Of a stretch of DNA of 64,000 bases, positions 22,280 to 32,762 are shown piece after piece; the stretch's first letter is position 1; each line of letters opens with the position of its first letter. The position numbers and the translations under genes were made by a program. This stretch comes from Thuidium tamariscinum (Eukaryota; Streptophyta; Bryopsida; Hypnales; Thuidiaceae): assembly GCA_947034885.2 (NCBI GenBank), contig OX344752.2, positions 22,715,386 through 22,779,385 on the forward strand, written 5' to 3'. A model generated the notes under the pieces. That model did not search any database. It had not been told where the DNA came from and saw nothing but the letters and a program-made list of their open reading frames with translations.

Positions 22280-23381
22280 TTACCTGTCTCCTTGTGTTGT
22301 GGCTTGAGAATCTTTGGAGCGATAATCAACAGGAGGTTGCATTCCCCCTTCAGTTGTCAAGTTGAGCATTGCCTTTACCCATGGTGGAGTTGACCAGCCA
22401 TATATCCAAAGTGCCTTCCTTGCCACCTTATGCCTAAAGTCAGGTGATCTAGGATTCCTCTGTAGGCACCACAACCCATGATCAGATCCTCAAAAACTGT
22501 CTCATATTCATTTTGCATCTAACAATCAATGTTCCAGGAACATTTGTTGATGGCACTGCAATCATCTGAGCAGTGTTCACTCCACTCCATGACAGCAAAC
22601 AACGCAACTTCATACTTGTTGCTTTACGAAGTGCCCACAAGCGCCCATGGCCTTGTACAAGCAAGAAACGTCCCGTCACTTGTTGAGCCGAGTATTGTAT
22701 CCGCTTTCTTTGATCTAGTCATACCTTGTCAGCTCTGTTGTCCCACCACTGCGTAGGATCCGCGAAGTACTCTTTCCAAAGTTCTTCAACCGACTGTAGT
22801 TCACCTGGATCCACCGCAAGATGCTTTACCCAGGTCAGTCACATTCTCACCAGGAGAGGCAAACTCTTTCTGTGTGACGATGGGCACATGATACATACCT
22901 GAAGCATTGGGACTCGAAGGTGATCTCTTCCAAACTGATGAAAATGGTGAACACCGGATTGGTCCGCTGCCTCGTATATGAGAGGACGAGGGCAGGGTTA
23001 AAGAAGGGTAGATAGGCCATGGAGACCTGAAGACTGAGATTGCACAGATATCCTGGGTACACAAACGTCAACACTCTGTTAATAAGCAACTTCGTACCAG
23101 TCAAAGCGCTCTTCCCATCAATACCGGGGTTTAGGGTTCGGTCAACCATGTTCATACTTGGAAAAATTCACTCACCTGTGCACCACCTAGTCCACGCACC
23201 GACAAAAGGCTTCTCTGCTCTCTCCTGCACGGCAATAGTTGTGTACAATCTAAATCCCACGACACCAATTGGGGTGGCAGTCCCATCACTATCTGCCTGC
23301 ATTACAGAAATCAATTCACACTTAATGTTACTAAGAAGAACATCAAAAAGAACAACGCCGGAATGGACCTCAGAATTGAAC
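22280..23381 (-). CDS. OSB-like organellar single-stranded DNA-binding protein, 3' exons (OB fold plus PDF motif)
   Basis: Four in-phase exons can be traced on the - strand: 23381-23176, 23052 to about 22894, 22823-22725, and 22459 to 22280 or 22284. The first two give an SSB-type OB fold (VVGFRLYTTIAVQERAEKPF, then a W..W segment, then ALVLSYTRQRTNP and TIFISLEEITFES). The third encodes ELWKEYFADPTQWWDNRADK and the fourth RNPRSPDFRHK with ALWIYGWSTPPWV. Together these form the PDF motif diagnostic of plant OSB proteins, which bind single-stranded DNA in mitochondria or plastids and limit recombination. The last exon ends either at the TAA at 22280-22282 or at a GACAG|GTAAC donor overlapping it, with exon end at 22284. 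The boundary near 22.89 kb is least certain: my model uses a 71-bp intron, because simpler joins meet a TGA. 5' exons are expected upstream (see 24851-24964). Confidence 0.68.
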
Positions 23382-24850
23382 CTGTGGACAGAAACACATC
23401 AAATTGAAAAGAAACTACATGTGCGAAAAATCTGCTACTACCTCCAATCCTGAAAACCCGAACACATTAACCCTTAAACGTCGGGCCAGACACCGTCGGA
23501 GAAAGCGGGCTGCGACTAGCGTTGCTGACAGAAGGTGGACACACTGTTCACGATCTATGAACGGTGTTACGGAAATGATGCAGTTGGGCAGCCCGGCGTC
23601 TGCAAAAGGGGAACAAATGCCCTTCGCACACGATTTTCGTCTGTGTGTCCGACACCAGTGGAAACAACGAACACGTCTGTAGCTACAGTCCCGCCCACAT
23701 GTGCCGTTTGTCCACAGCCAGTGGCGTCTCTTTCTTCCTTCCTAACAGTCATGTAACAGCTATTTTGTGTAATTCGCCACTTTGCAAAGATTAGAAATTG
23801 TGTTTGCTCGCGCATGTGAAGAACTACTGAGACAAGCACTAGTGTAAAATGTGGAAGCAGAACATCACTCTACTTCAATTGAAAGCTTATATTTATATGG
23901 GAAGTTCCGAGCTTGCATCCCAACTCTTTGGTACAAATCACTTTCTTGCTGCAGCATTCTCTCCGCCTGATGAACAGAAACGATCATACCTAAAGACTGA
24001 ATGAAGCACATTCACGTAGCATTCTATTCCACACGCTTTCCTGGTCATGTTCTATACCTGCATATACAATGCAGTGCACATGATAAGAACAAGAAAGTCA
24101 TGTCCACGTTTCTACAAGCTCCTTGCTAGTGATCCACATGTGGAAAACAACACAAACAAATTGGGAAAATGACAGGAGGGGAACCAGAATACAAAAGATG
24201 ACATGGTGAGCACCAATGACTGCTCTCACCTTCTGAAACCGCTGAATTACTATGTTCACTGAGGTACAGAATGAGACCACGGGAGCTCATTGCCCTGAAA
24301 TGTACATTGCTATCTACTCGTGAACATGACAATGACCACGGACATTGCTGAACTCACATTGGGGTCTGAAATTCTCTTCCGACTGTTCCGCTTCATGAGC
24401 TGAAGTCGAATTTCAGACACAAGAGATTCACATCGCTATGAAGAGAACGGTGCTGTCATTGAAGAGACCGAAAAATTCTTCCAAGTCATGTACCTTCACG
24501 ACGAGCACATCGTATGCAGAAGAAGAAGCGACATATCCCGCTCCACTGCCGCCTGCCGCAACCAAGTTCGTCGGTCCAAGTTCGGAATCTATGACAGCAA
24601 TCAAGAACTTGAGGAATTTGGAATGACGTTTCTCCAGATTCCCAAAAGCACTGTTGACAATCTGGAGAAAATGCGCAACTCATAATGGAGACACGCTGGG
24701 GTGACTCAAGCACCTACTCTCTCAGCAACCCAAGAAGTGGCTGCCTGGTGAAGCGAAGCTGAATGACTCTGACAATCACACTGCAAACGCGAATGCAAAA
24801 GCCCAATTGACGTACCTTCTTCATGGCTCAGTAAGTTTCCCACAGATTCA

Positions 24851-24964
24851 CTGACTGCGTTGGCTACTTATTCTCCTCGTACATCCGAGCCTCCATTGTC
24901 CCCAGTGTCGAGCTGTCACGAAGCCATACCGGCGAGTTGTCCTCAGCGCAGATGGCACTAACAT
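24851..24964 (-). CDS. Candidate first exon of the OSB-like gene with a mitochondrial-type presequence
   Basis: From an ATG at 24964, in the good context AACAATGTT, the frame reads MLVPSALRTTRRYGFVTARH and continues for 38 codons. It is rich in Arg, Ser and Thr with no acidic residue, as a mitochondrial targeting peptide should be. The donor is unresolved. Further open stretches that could be middle exons lie at about 24660-24494 (FLKFLIAVIDSELGPTN, ending at AAG|GTACAT) and 24395-24359 (MKRNSRKRISDPN, ending at AAT|GTGAGT). None has been joined with certainty. Confidence 0.35.
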
Positions 24965-25299
24965 TGTTCAGAAGGTGATTGTCTGGAAAGCATTAGCCCA
25001 CAGTCAGCATCGTCTGCAAGGCATTTCCCGTCTTCTTCGAATCCTTCCTCGCTGTGTTCTCTTTCTCAATTGATGCAAACAGCGGAAGAAATGAAGGCGA
25101 AGAGCAGTGGTAGTGAAGTTTTGAAAGTCGGAAATGTCGAACAAGTCTGGAGTCTTCCAGGTACAATTCATTTCCTCCTCATGAAGCAGTTGCCGTAATT
25201 CGTTCGCCAGCAGGTGATTCCCTCACCAGTGAGAGAAATGACCGCTAACCACCGGCTGAAAGTGCTACGGCGAACAGTCCTTCACCTCCCGCAACAGGG

Positions 25300-25380
25300 C
25301 ACTGAAGGAGCAATTAGGGTTTCATGATAAACCTCCCGTGACAGGGCCGGTGAATCGATCGGTCAGTTGGAAATTTTTTT
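25300..25380 (-). promoter_or_regulatory. Telo-box promoter or leader element upstream of the OSB-like gene
   Basis: AAACCCTA on the - strand (25322-25315) matches the plant telo-box, common near transcription starts of genes for translation, replication and organelle biogenesis. It lies about 350 bp before the candidate ATG. The GC-richer gene territory ends just beyond, at about 25.38 kb. Confidence 0.4.
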
Positions 25381-25399
25381 ATTTCCCACGCATGAAATG

Positions 25400-27243
25400 C
25401 TTTGCAAATTCTGAACTCATATTTGCAATCTAATGCCCCAAATTAGTTTGTAGGCATATAGAAGCTAAGCTTAATCCAATACCGTAGTTGGAGACTTACG
25501 AATCCAGTAAATGAGAATTAAAGTAATTACTATCATCCAATGGGAGATGACAATTTCATATTGGGCTTGGGGTCGGACGGAAAGTTGGTTGGATCTACCA
25601 TCAATCTAGCCTTCAATCTAGCCCCAATTTTCCATCCAACCCCAATTAATGTAAAGCTCTATGATTAGTTCTATCGCTGAATTTCCAATTCCCATACTTT
25701 TGGATTTTTTTTAATGCTCAATTTATAAATATAAAGAATATACATATTTTTGTAATTTTTTTCCTTCTTTTCTATAAAGAATTATATTTGCTTTTGAAAA
25801 AAATCTTTTATCCTTTTTCTTTCCCTTTTTAACCCTATTTAATTCATTTGTAAGATATGAGAGAGAATTTTTTTATTTTTTGGAACTTTATTTCTAAATA
25901 TAATATTTGTTTTATTTTTAAAAAGTTATATTTACATAAATGTGGGCTTCATATCTTATGATGTATTCCCAAGGAGATCAATCCTTGTAATTTTAAGTAT
26001 ACATGTGCATAAACAAGATATTTAACATGGGCCTATTTACCTTCATTATAATAATTAACATGATCGTATTTTTACGTATAAAGGTATTAAAGGCATATTT
26101 TTAATATCCTATGATATTTTATGAATTCATTCATATTATTTTTATTTGTACAAAATTATACAAAATTTGTACATTTAATTTTTTCTTATATATATACAAT
26201 AGATACTATAAAACTAGTTTCATACATGTACACTTTATATATATATAGTACAATTTCAAATGACAAATAAAAGTGTGATATGCAACATTAGTTTTAAATA
26301 TTTCTAAATTTTATATCATGTATTCTAAACAATTTAATATGGTGATTAGCAAACAACATCAGAAGAACATTAAACATATTTATGATGCTGAAACTAAGAA
26401 AAACACCAATACAAGCAATATAACATCAACAACATGAGACATTAACACTCTAAAAATAGTGTAAATTAACACCTAAATATAACCTCTATTGTAATATAGA
26501 GATCATATGTTTTATCTATACATATGCATTTGCAATGGTTTGAGTTAAGAATCAATCGTGCAAGACAACAAGGCCAATGTTCTCATCAATCTTAGCCACA
26601 TAGAAGTAACAGTACCCAAAGCTTCTAATAATTTCTTAACAAATACTTCATGTGAACACAAATCCCCATGGTACAACCTCATTGTAAATTTATAACCCAA
26701 CTTTTTTTCTAAAAATAGTAGATTCGTACATGTTGTCACATAGTTGGCATACTTATGAAAAGATTTGTATGTATAGACTAATAGGCTACAATTATTTACT
26801 AGATTGTGTAGGTTTTATCATTCACTTAAATGGACCCTATCTTTTAACTCATGTAGTTTTTTGAAAACCACAAGTAATCCCCCTGGGGATATATTTTTTG
26901 GTATTTGGTTATTTGTTTGATCAAAGTATATTGAGACACATTCTCTACTCTTATACTTTTGTGACACGGTAACTACTTGAAGGCAAAATGTTTTGGTATC
27001 ATTAGTAATTTGCCTTGCTATGAAGTTTGTGTTATAATTTCAAGAATGACTTTCATTTATAGATTTGTGTTTGTACAAAAAATTTAATTATTAAGTATGT
27101 AATTTATTAAAAATTAGTATATGTAATACAACATGTAATTTTTGCCTACTCCAAAAAAATTAACTATTAATCCTAAACTAAATAAAACACAGCATGTAAT
27201 TTGTGTGAATACAAAAAAAATCAATTATCAACTTTTGCCAAAC
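25400..27243. other. AT-rich spacer
   Basis: No gene seen. A short local echo of AATCTAGCC/CCATCAATCTAG occurs near 25.6 kb. The 64-codon frame at 26545-26739 (-) has no recognisable motif. Confidence 0.4.
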
Positions 27244-27654
27244 AAACAACTTGCATATTAAATCATTATAAAGATTGAAATTTAACTTATACCAATGCTC
27301 CAAGAATTTGTAGACACAAGTGGTTATATTAGAAGATGGTTAACAAAAAATGTAACCATTTGTGCCCCTGAGGGGTGCACAAACAACTTGCATATTAAAT
27401 CATTATAAAGATTGAAATTTAACTTATACCAATGCTCCAAGAATTTGTAGACACAAGTGGTTATATTAGAAGATGGTTAACAAAAAATGTAACCATTTGT
27501 GCCCCTGAGGGGTGCACAAACAACTTGCATATTAAATCATTATAAAGATTGAAATTTAACTTATACCAATGCTCCAAGAATTTGTTGACACAAGTGGTCA
27601 TATTAGAAGATGGTTAACAAAAAATGTAACCATTTGTGCCCCTGAGGGGTGCAC
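27244..27654. repeat. Three tandem copies of a 137-bp unit
   Basis: Copies start at 27244, 27381 and 27518, and the last ends at 27654. They are nearly identical (single differences such as GTAGACA/GTTGACA in the third). Each contains TTAACAAAAAATGTAACCAT and ends in GCCCCTGAGGGGTGCAC, which holds the palindrome CCCCTGAGGGG. Confidence 0.9.
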
Positions 27655-28834
27655 TATACAGGAAGTTTGTTGATTATATATAAATAAGCCCCTATTATTC
27701 AAGAGCTATGTAGGTGTTTTGGGGGGGATTTATTGGGGGTTTAATTTACCTAAATTTCTAAAAAATCTTTATTTCATATACCTTATCTTTTAGTTAAGAA
27801 AATTTGAGTACCAATTTTTTATACCTTATGCTCATTATAAATACAACATAGTAGAAATTTATACAAACAATTGATATACAAACAGGTACACTATAACCCT
27901 AAATGGTGTATTTGCAAATTATATTCACAATAATACAAAATCACAGCAAATGCAAAAGCTAATACCAAAGTTTGTACCAATGAAGCAATGAAGCAAAAAC
28001 TAGTACCATGAGAAAACAATGAACACATTACAATGCAAGTTTACGTCTACATGCTCAAGGCAATGCACAAAAGTGTGGTGTATGTGTTAACAAATACATA
28101 ACACACACCATTCACAAGAAGTTTCAAAAAATGAAGAGTATGCCATGTCTAAGAGTCCCAATTTTAAATGCAATGGAACACTAAAGAATTCCAAACTGAG
28201 GCCAAAATGATGCTTGGACCTACACATTAAAATAGCACATCAATGGAGGAAGCACACATGAATCATTGTAAAAAGAATTTGAAATCTCTAAAAAGAATTC
28301 AAAAAACCTCTACCACTATAAACAAAAATCCTAATGTCCAAAAAACTTCATTGAATGCCTAGTTGTCCATTCACCCCGCCACTCATTCACTAACTGAAAT
28401 AACGGAAGTGCTTGGCCAAAATATCATTCATTCATCTAGATTTAAATTTGCCTATACAGCAAGCACATGGGATTCTAATCGACCCTTAGTGAACCATAAA
28501 TTTTTACATCTTTGTGAATTCAATGTATGTATGATGGATTTATACTATACTAAGTATACTATGGAAAGCTCAAGTTTTTTGAAGGGAATTTGGCGGGGCT
28601 ACTTTAGAGAAAAGAAACTGATAAAATTTAGTATTTTTGGATACCCTTCATTATTTATAAAGATTAAAAGCTCATTATATGGATGCTAATTTACTTTGAA
28701 TAATTGTATAAAATATAGGTTCAAGGCAATTAAAACTACAACAAGTCGCAGCAATCAAGTTCCACATCAACAACCACGTCGAAAGAGTTCATCAACAAAG
28801 TTCTACAAAGACTATCGGATGAGAAATAATTTTG
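27655..28834. other. AT-rich spacer
   Basis: The 108-codon frame at 28363-28689 (+) has no recognisable motif and is probably chance or decayed repeat sequence. Confidence 0.35.
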
Positions 28835-28967
28835 CCACTTTTTGCAACTAGTTTGCAACTATTGCAACTTGTCCATTGCAACTACAGTCTCTAAATTATT
28901 ACCTAGTTGCAAATGTCCAATGCAACTACAAACCAGTTGCAAAATCCCTTGTTTTCTTCTAGTGGTA
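28835..28967. mobile_element. Possible truncated CACTA-type end with TTGCAACT subterminal repeats
   Basis: Read inward from 28967 on the - strand, the end is CACTAGAAGAAAACAAGGG, which fits CACTA termini. The adjoining ~130 bp carry six or more copies of TTGCAACT or its variants, like subterminal transposase sites. No matching left end or 3-bp duplication was found, so this may be one end of a broken element. Confidence 0.35.
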
Positions 28968-28969
28968 GT

Positions 28970-29630
28970 GAGGGGCAGTATAGGGGGCAATCCCCCTTGG
29001 TTTGACATCAACATACTATATTTTTATTCCTATAAATTTGCCTTCCTTGTAAATATTGAAAGGGATGATTGCAAGAATTATTTGTTTATATTATAGAATG
29101 TCCATCTATAGATCACTTGCAAATGGAAATTTTAGAAATGCATTTATTATAAATGTAAAAAAACCAATATGAGAACCTTATAAAGAATAAAAAAATAATA
29201 ACATATATTATGAAGGTTGTAGTAGACTAGTGGTGTTCACAAGGTGAGATACATTGCTTCAATTTGGAAACACGTTAGAAGATGTAGATGTTAGAAGTAT
29301 GATTCGGAAAACTAATCTTACAAACTACCTATTGTGCCATTCAAATTATTGTGCATAATATTAATATAGAATTTTTTACCATTCTATATACAAATGGCAT
29401 TTTTTGCCTTACATATATAACATTTTATTTTTAGACTAATCCAATTAAGGTTACCAAACTTCAATTTCCAAAAAGCAAGACTTCATTTTTGGAGGAATTT
29501 TTTTAATTGGATTGCGTAGATGGATAGGAAACATTCATACTCATATCTATCCTTTAATAAGCATCTCCAAAACAGTTGAAAAATTCCCTAGGCCTCTTCA
29601 AGAATTGTAATGTCAAGGTATACTATCTAA
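28970..29630. repeat. Dispersed repeat, copy A
   Basis: Colinear with copy B (40525-41560) over its full length. Shared blocks include GAATGTCCATCTATA, GTAGTAGACTAGTGGTGTTC (copy B: ATAGTAGACTAGTGGTCTTC), CATTCAAATTATTGTGCATA and TCTTCAAGAATT. It lacks the 298-bp insertion present in copy B. Class unknown; no coding frame. Confidence 0.7.
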
Positions 29631-30315
29631 TATTTAAGTCGTTTCATATTTTTTGAAGCATTATTGAATTAGCTATAAATTTTTAAACACAATCTGCTAT
29701 AGGTCCCTATATGTGATCATGGGCCCTTGGAAACCCATCCATGCACAGTTTGAAAAAAATTAGGCCTTATTCAAAAACTAACATTGCAAAATGTATAAAG
29801 CAATGGAAATGGTTTCTTAAATGGTTTCCTAAATGAATGCCTTAAGTTCCTTGACTATGTTTACACCAAAATGTATAAAGCAATGGAAATGGTTTCTTAA
29901 ATGAATGCTTGAACTAGTCATTATTTCAGATTTTTTAGTACTTATAAGAAGGTAGTTGAATAATATATTTTTATCTTAAATTATTTCATTAATAGACACC
30001 TAACCACTTAGTTAGAAATGAACCTAGTATGGCTCTTAAACCATCCATTGAAGAAGTAAAGACACATCTAATCAAGTTCTATTGTAATATATAGTTCATT
30101 TTCCCTTGGTTCAAGTGTCCATTTCACAGCCCCTATTGGATGGTTGAAAATGCCTAGTCGGTTTTTGAGCCCTTTCCTATATTCTCGGGCTGACTAGAAA
30201 ATACTAAACTTGTTAGTCAAAAATCAATTCAATTGGGCTAGATAAAGGACCAACATGCATTTTTTGGCCGTATAGAAATTTTGGACAAGTATATGTGACA
30301 AGAAATTTGCATATT
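29631..30315. other. AT-rich spacer with a short direct repeat
   Basis: The string AATGTATAAAGCAATGGAAA and following bases occur twice, near 29790 and 29870. AAGTTCCTTGACTATGTTTA near 29845 repeats the start of the TTAA element at 30.3 kb, so an element fragment lies here. GAGCCCTTTCCTATATTCTC near 30165 is echoed near 45815. Confidence 0.4.
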
Positions 30316-31177
30316 TTAACCCTTTAAGTTCCTTAACTATGTTTACTCCAAAATTGGTCAAAAACTATCATTTTTTGTACCAATAACAAATTTTTCTTAA
30401 ACATTTTTTGAGATTTGTAACTGTAAGATCTTGTAGTAAATTGATTTGTAACCATATTCAAAAAAATTCAGAGTTTTTTACCATGTAGATTGCAAAATAT
30501 ATGCGTTTGAATGCTCAACAATCTTCTTTTTTATCCTATAGAAAACAACGGAGATGCACTTCAGAAGGCAAAAATTATATGAAAAATGATCCAAAATGTT
30601 TGTGTTCTTTTGGATTCATTCTTGAAGCCAAGTAGGTTACTTACCTAAGAAATTCCAAATTGTTTAGGATTGTATAACATATAGGAAAAAAATAGTAAGT
30701 ATAAAGAAGTAGCAAATGATTCAAAATACAAAATTCTTAAGAATTTATTTATGAAATTGAAAAATGCCAATCCCAATGGTTGAAATGTTATAATAAACAA
30801 TCTACATCCTATGATTTTATTTTTTTTGAAAAATATTGAAAATCAAGTAAAATAAAGGACTTTAGAGTCTATTTTAGAGTAGAGAATCCATAATTACTTG
30901 CAAACAAATGAAGAAAATTAGTTTCAATTTTCCATTTTCAAAAAAAGTGATTTTTTCAATCTGCCCAAACTGCCTAGTTACAAAGAAAAGTAACATATTA
31001 GGCCATAATTTTTGACTTGTATTTCCAAATGTCGTGATTTTTAGTACACATTGAAGATATTCCTCGTCCCCACCTTCTATTAAAATTTGGATCTAAAATA
31101 TAAAAAACTCCACTCACATGTACCTGCCCGAAATTGCTATGTTGCCAAATTTTGCACATTGGTCCTTTAGGGGTTGA
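30316..31177. mobile_element. piggyBac-like TTAA element, member of an inverted pair
   Basis: TTAA at 30316-30319 precedes CCCTTTAAGTTCC. The right end, inverted, reads CCCCTAAAGGACC and is followed by TTGA, a TTAA with one change. The internal sequence is related to the elements at 7.5 and 51.9 kb. No transposase. Confidence 0.55.
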
Positions 31178-32013
31178 ATTGAAATTTTAATAGAAGGTGG
31201 GGGACAAGGAATCTCTTTATGTGTAACAAGTTCATGACATTTGGAAATATAAGTCAAAAGATATGGCCTAATATGCTGTTGGTTTTTGTAATTGGGCAGT
31301 TTGGGTAGATAAAAAATATCACTTTTTTCGAAAGTAAAAATTTGAAATTTGTTTTCTACATTTATATGTATGTGGAAAGCTTTGAATTATTCCATTTCAA
31401 TCAAAGAATCAAAAGTTATGAGTTTTTTTTGTTTGCGGGTAGTTATGGATTATCCACTATAAAAAAAACTTTGAAGTCATTTAATTAACTCAATTTTCAA
31501 TATTTTTGGAAAAAAATAAAACTTTAGGATGTAGATTGATTATAACAACATTACAACCATTGGGATTGGCATTTTTCAATTCCATAATTAAATTCTTAAC
31601 AATTTAGTATTTCGAATCATTCTCTACTTCTTTCTACTTACTATTTTTTTCCTATATGTTGTACAAATCCAAATGATGTGAAAATTTTCAAGCATATAAC
31701 CAACTTGCTTAGGAAACTGAATTCAAAGAAGCACCACCATTTTCGACATTTTTTCATTAAAAAGTGAGCTTGTGAAGTGCAGCTGCCTGGTTTATTGCAA
31801 GGTTGAAAAAATGGTTTTGGTGAATTTGAATGCTCATATCTTTTGATCCATATGGGGGAATCTTTTGAAATTTTTATCACATGTCATTAAGACATCATAC
31901 TACAAGATCCTATGGTTACATGTGTCTAAAATTATTGTTTTTGAAAAATTTGGTAGTTGTACTAGAAATGGCAGTTTTGGAGCGTTTTTGGTGAATACAT
32001 AGTCATTGAACTT
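31178..32013. mobile_element. Inverted, end-truncated second copy of the same TTAA family
   Basis: Reading on the - strand from about 32013 (TCCTGTAAAGTTCAATGAC), the sequence follows the neighbouring element in opposite orientation (CATAGGATCTTGTAG, TATGAGCATTCAAAT, AATCTACATCCTA, CACCTTCTATTAAAATTT). Its far terminus is missing. With its neighbour it forms long inverted arms with a loop of roughly 100 bp near 31.13 kb. Confidence 0.55.
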
Positions 32014-32734
32014 TACAGGATAATGTCCGAATATGACTTTCTCAAAACTGCTAAACAAAGCATGACGTCCAATGTGATCCTTCAGGGATTAAGCGTTCCA
32101 CAAGGCAAGAAGAGTTGCCAATGGTACACATACTACTTCTCAACGATAAGCGAGTGGATCCAAACAAAAAAGAAGCAGAACAAAAGTATTGCACATACAA
32201 ACCCTAAACCCCTGATGTTGCGCAAAGCACATGCAGAGACTGAGAGGTCTTCAAATGTTTTCGCAAGAGTTCGCATCATCAAATCACTCATGAGAAAATA
32301 CTGCTTGGACGTCATCAAATTCAGTGTCTAAAATTCCGTGACTAAAATTCCGTTTAGATAAAACTGGAAACGAGACATTGTAGTACGATTGCAATACTAA
32401 TTCTCCCGAAGACACATCAGAAAGCTACACCTGAACAATCAGAAACGAAGATCACTGACCCAATCTTCAGAGACATCCCACATTTCGACAGACACCGCGG
32501 GCTTACATACTTAGGTTGATAAGAATGGCGTGACAAAAGCTATAAAAAACATAATCAAACTGCAAAGGTATAGATTCTATTCCAATCCTTCTCCATCAAG
32601 CCACAGGCTCCAAAATCTAGTAACTCAACCAACATTGTGACGATCTGATCTCACCAGAAATCCCCAAACCAGACTCCACTGCCATTCATTCAATCAATTC
32701 AAATTACATTCTATCGAGAGCTAGAAGCAATTAC
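32014..32734. other. Gene-like composition, unresolved transcript territory
   Basis: GC content rises relative to the repeats. A 102-codon + frame (32023-32331) and a 61-codon - frame overlap here; neither has a recognisable domain. It may hold introns and later exons of the candidate - strand gene starting at 32762. Confidence 0.3.
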
Positions 32735-32762
32735 CGGCTCTAAGCAGAGCAGCACCCACCAT
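32735..32762 (-). CDS. Candidate short first exon of an unresolved gene
   Basis: An ATG in the good context AGCGATGGTG begins MVGAALLRA and stops at a GCCG|GTAATT donor after 28 bases. A telo-box (AAAACCCTA on this strand, 32806-32798) lies just upstream. Short first exons of this kind are common in small mitochondrial-protein genes, but no later exon could be recognised. The product is unknown. Confidence 0.28.

Noticed and set aside
22482..22679. 65-codon - strand ORF between the two PDF-motif exons
   Set aside because: It lies within the 265-bp intron implied by the GACAAG|GTATGA donor and CCTACAG acceptor that join the PDF motif in frame.
23467..23500. TTAACCCTTAAACGTCGGGCC as a full piggyBac-like element inside the OSB-like gene
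   Set aside because: The end fits the family, but no matching inverted end with TTAA could be found nearby, so it may be a solitary or chance end.
28305..28330. CACTATAAACAAAAATCC as the left end matching the CACTA-like terminus at 28967
   Set aside because: Only the first five bases match, and the flanking trinucleotides (TAC and GTA) are not a direct duplication.
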